From: Holosporales bacterium
GTDB taxonomy: Bacteria > Pseudomonadota > Alphaproteobacteria > UBA3830 > JAIRMZ01
NCBI GenBank assembly: GCA_031279495.1
Contig: JAITIJ010000058.1
Location: 1-15,370 of the forward strand
Length of the DNA stretch: 15,370 nucleotides
Direction of reading: 5' to 3'
Under the pieces are notes generated by a model. The model was not told the DNA's origin, made no database searches, and was given only the letters and a program-made list of their open reading frames with translations. Below, piece after piece: positions 15,078 to 15,370 of this stretch (the first letter of the stretch is position 1; every line of letters begins with the position of its first letter). Both the position numbers and the translations under genes were made by a program.

Positions 15078-15370
15078 TCAAAATTTCGCTGAAATGCCGG
15101 CTCTGGACCGAACTCTTTTGCTCAATAAAATGAGCACATTGCTCCAGATGATAATACAGGTCCCGACAACAACGCACGTTTGTGGGAAAACACCCCACAA
15201 CGTCACGTCACAACATAAGCCCCAGACAAAAGTGGTGTAGTCTAAAGGAGCAAGAGTCGAAACGGGCGCGAAACGCAGCGCATGCGTAGTAGCATATTGG
15301 GCGAAAGCGACCACACAGCCCAGCAACAGAAACGCACCCCAATGAGACCACGTTAGCGGGCTCCAAGAAG
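15078..15370 (-). CDS. EamA/DMT-family permease, C-terminal part
   Basis: The minus-strand frame is open from the window edge and ends with TGA at 15078-15080, showing about 96 C-terminal residues. Two to three membrane helices are visible. The stretch QYATTHALRFAPVSTLAPLD followed by YTTFVWG is the typical eighth-to-ninth helix region of drug/metabolite transporters (EamA domain), followed by a last helix VVVGTCIIIWSNVLIL and a basic tail. Such permeases export or import small metabolites; the substrate cannot be told. The first seven or so helices lie outside the window. It converges on the degenerate tRNA-Val. Confidence 0.85.
   Translation of the reverse strand, partial: SWSPLTWSHWGAFLLLGCVVAFAQYATTHALRFAPVSTLAPLDYTTFVWGLCCDVTLWGVFPQTCVVVGTCIIIWSNVLILLSKRVRSRAGISAKF

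Overview
The window looks like a chromosomal piece from an obligate or facultative intracellular alphaproteobacterium, probably of the Rickettsiales/Holosporales kind. This is an inference from three signs: an intact nucleotide (ATP/ADP) translocase of the Tlc/Npt family, which is typical of intracellular bacteria; the recA-alaS order on one strand; and a tsaD/hemY neighbourhood with an alphaproteobacterial-type HemY ending in a four-cysteine metal knuckle. Coding density is uneven. Compact core genes sit in the middle, and both flanks are rich in repeats and broken genes.

Layout. Positions 1-1388 hold no convincing gene. They contain a 58-bp direct repeat, several stem-loops, one weak ORF and an inverted remnant of a translocase 3' end. 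The translocase gene (1389-2903, +) follows behind a plausible promoter with a dyad over its -35 box, and a second, tandem copy of its own tail lies just after its stop. From 3319 to 4313 (+) there is a gene for a predicted secreted protein that is split by an in-frame TGA and by a one-base shift at an A6 run.

On the minus strand, recA (8796-7738), alaS (7734-5128) and a bioC-like methyltransferase (5131-4370) form a tight operon: 3 bp between recA and alaS, and a GTGA stop/start overlap between alaS and bioC. A tRNA-Val(CAC) with a good promoter lies at 8946-9020 (+). It converges on tsaD (minus), which is divergent from hemY (+). A membrane-anchored SPOR-domain protein follows hemY.

The right side (12511-15370) is accessory. 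A 37-codon remnant of the 3' end of dnaK runs into a 128-bp tandem repeat whose units contain the last dnaK codons. Next come structured non-coding DNA and a five-repeat helical protein gene on the minus strand, interrupted by an in-frame TAG. A degenerate tRNA-Val(UAC) and the C-terminal end of an EamA/DMT permease, cut by the window edge, complete the region.

The core genes serve recombination and repair (RecA), translation (AlaRS, tRNA-Val, TsaD for t6A37), biotin precursor synthesis (BioC), host energy parasitism (Tlc), membrane-associated HemY, and cell-wall/septum binding (SPOR). I saw no complete mobile element, CRISPR array or defence system. The most noteworthy signal is gene-tail duplication (translocase and dnaK 3' ends) together with two accessory genes whose reading frames continue past stop codons in phase with their own internal repeats.
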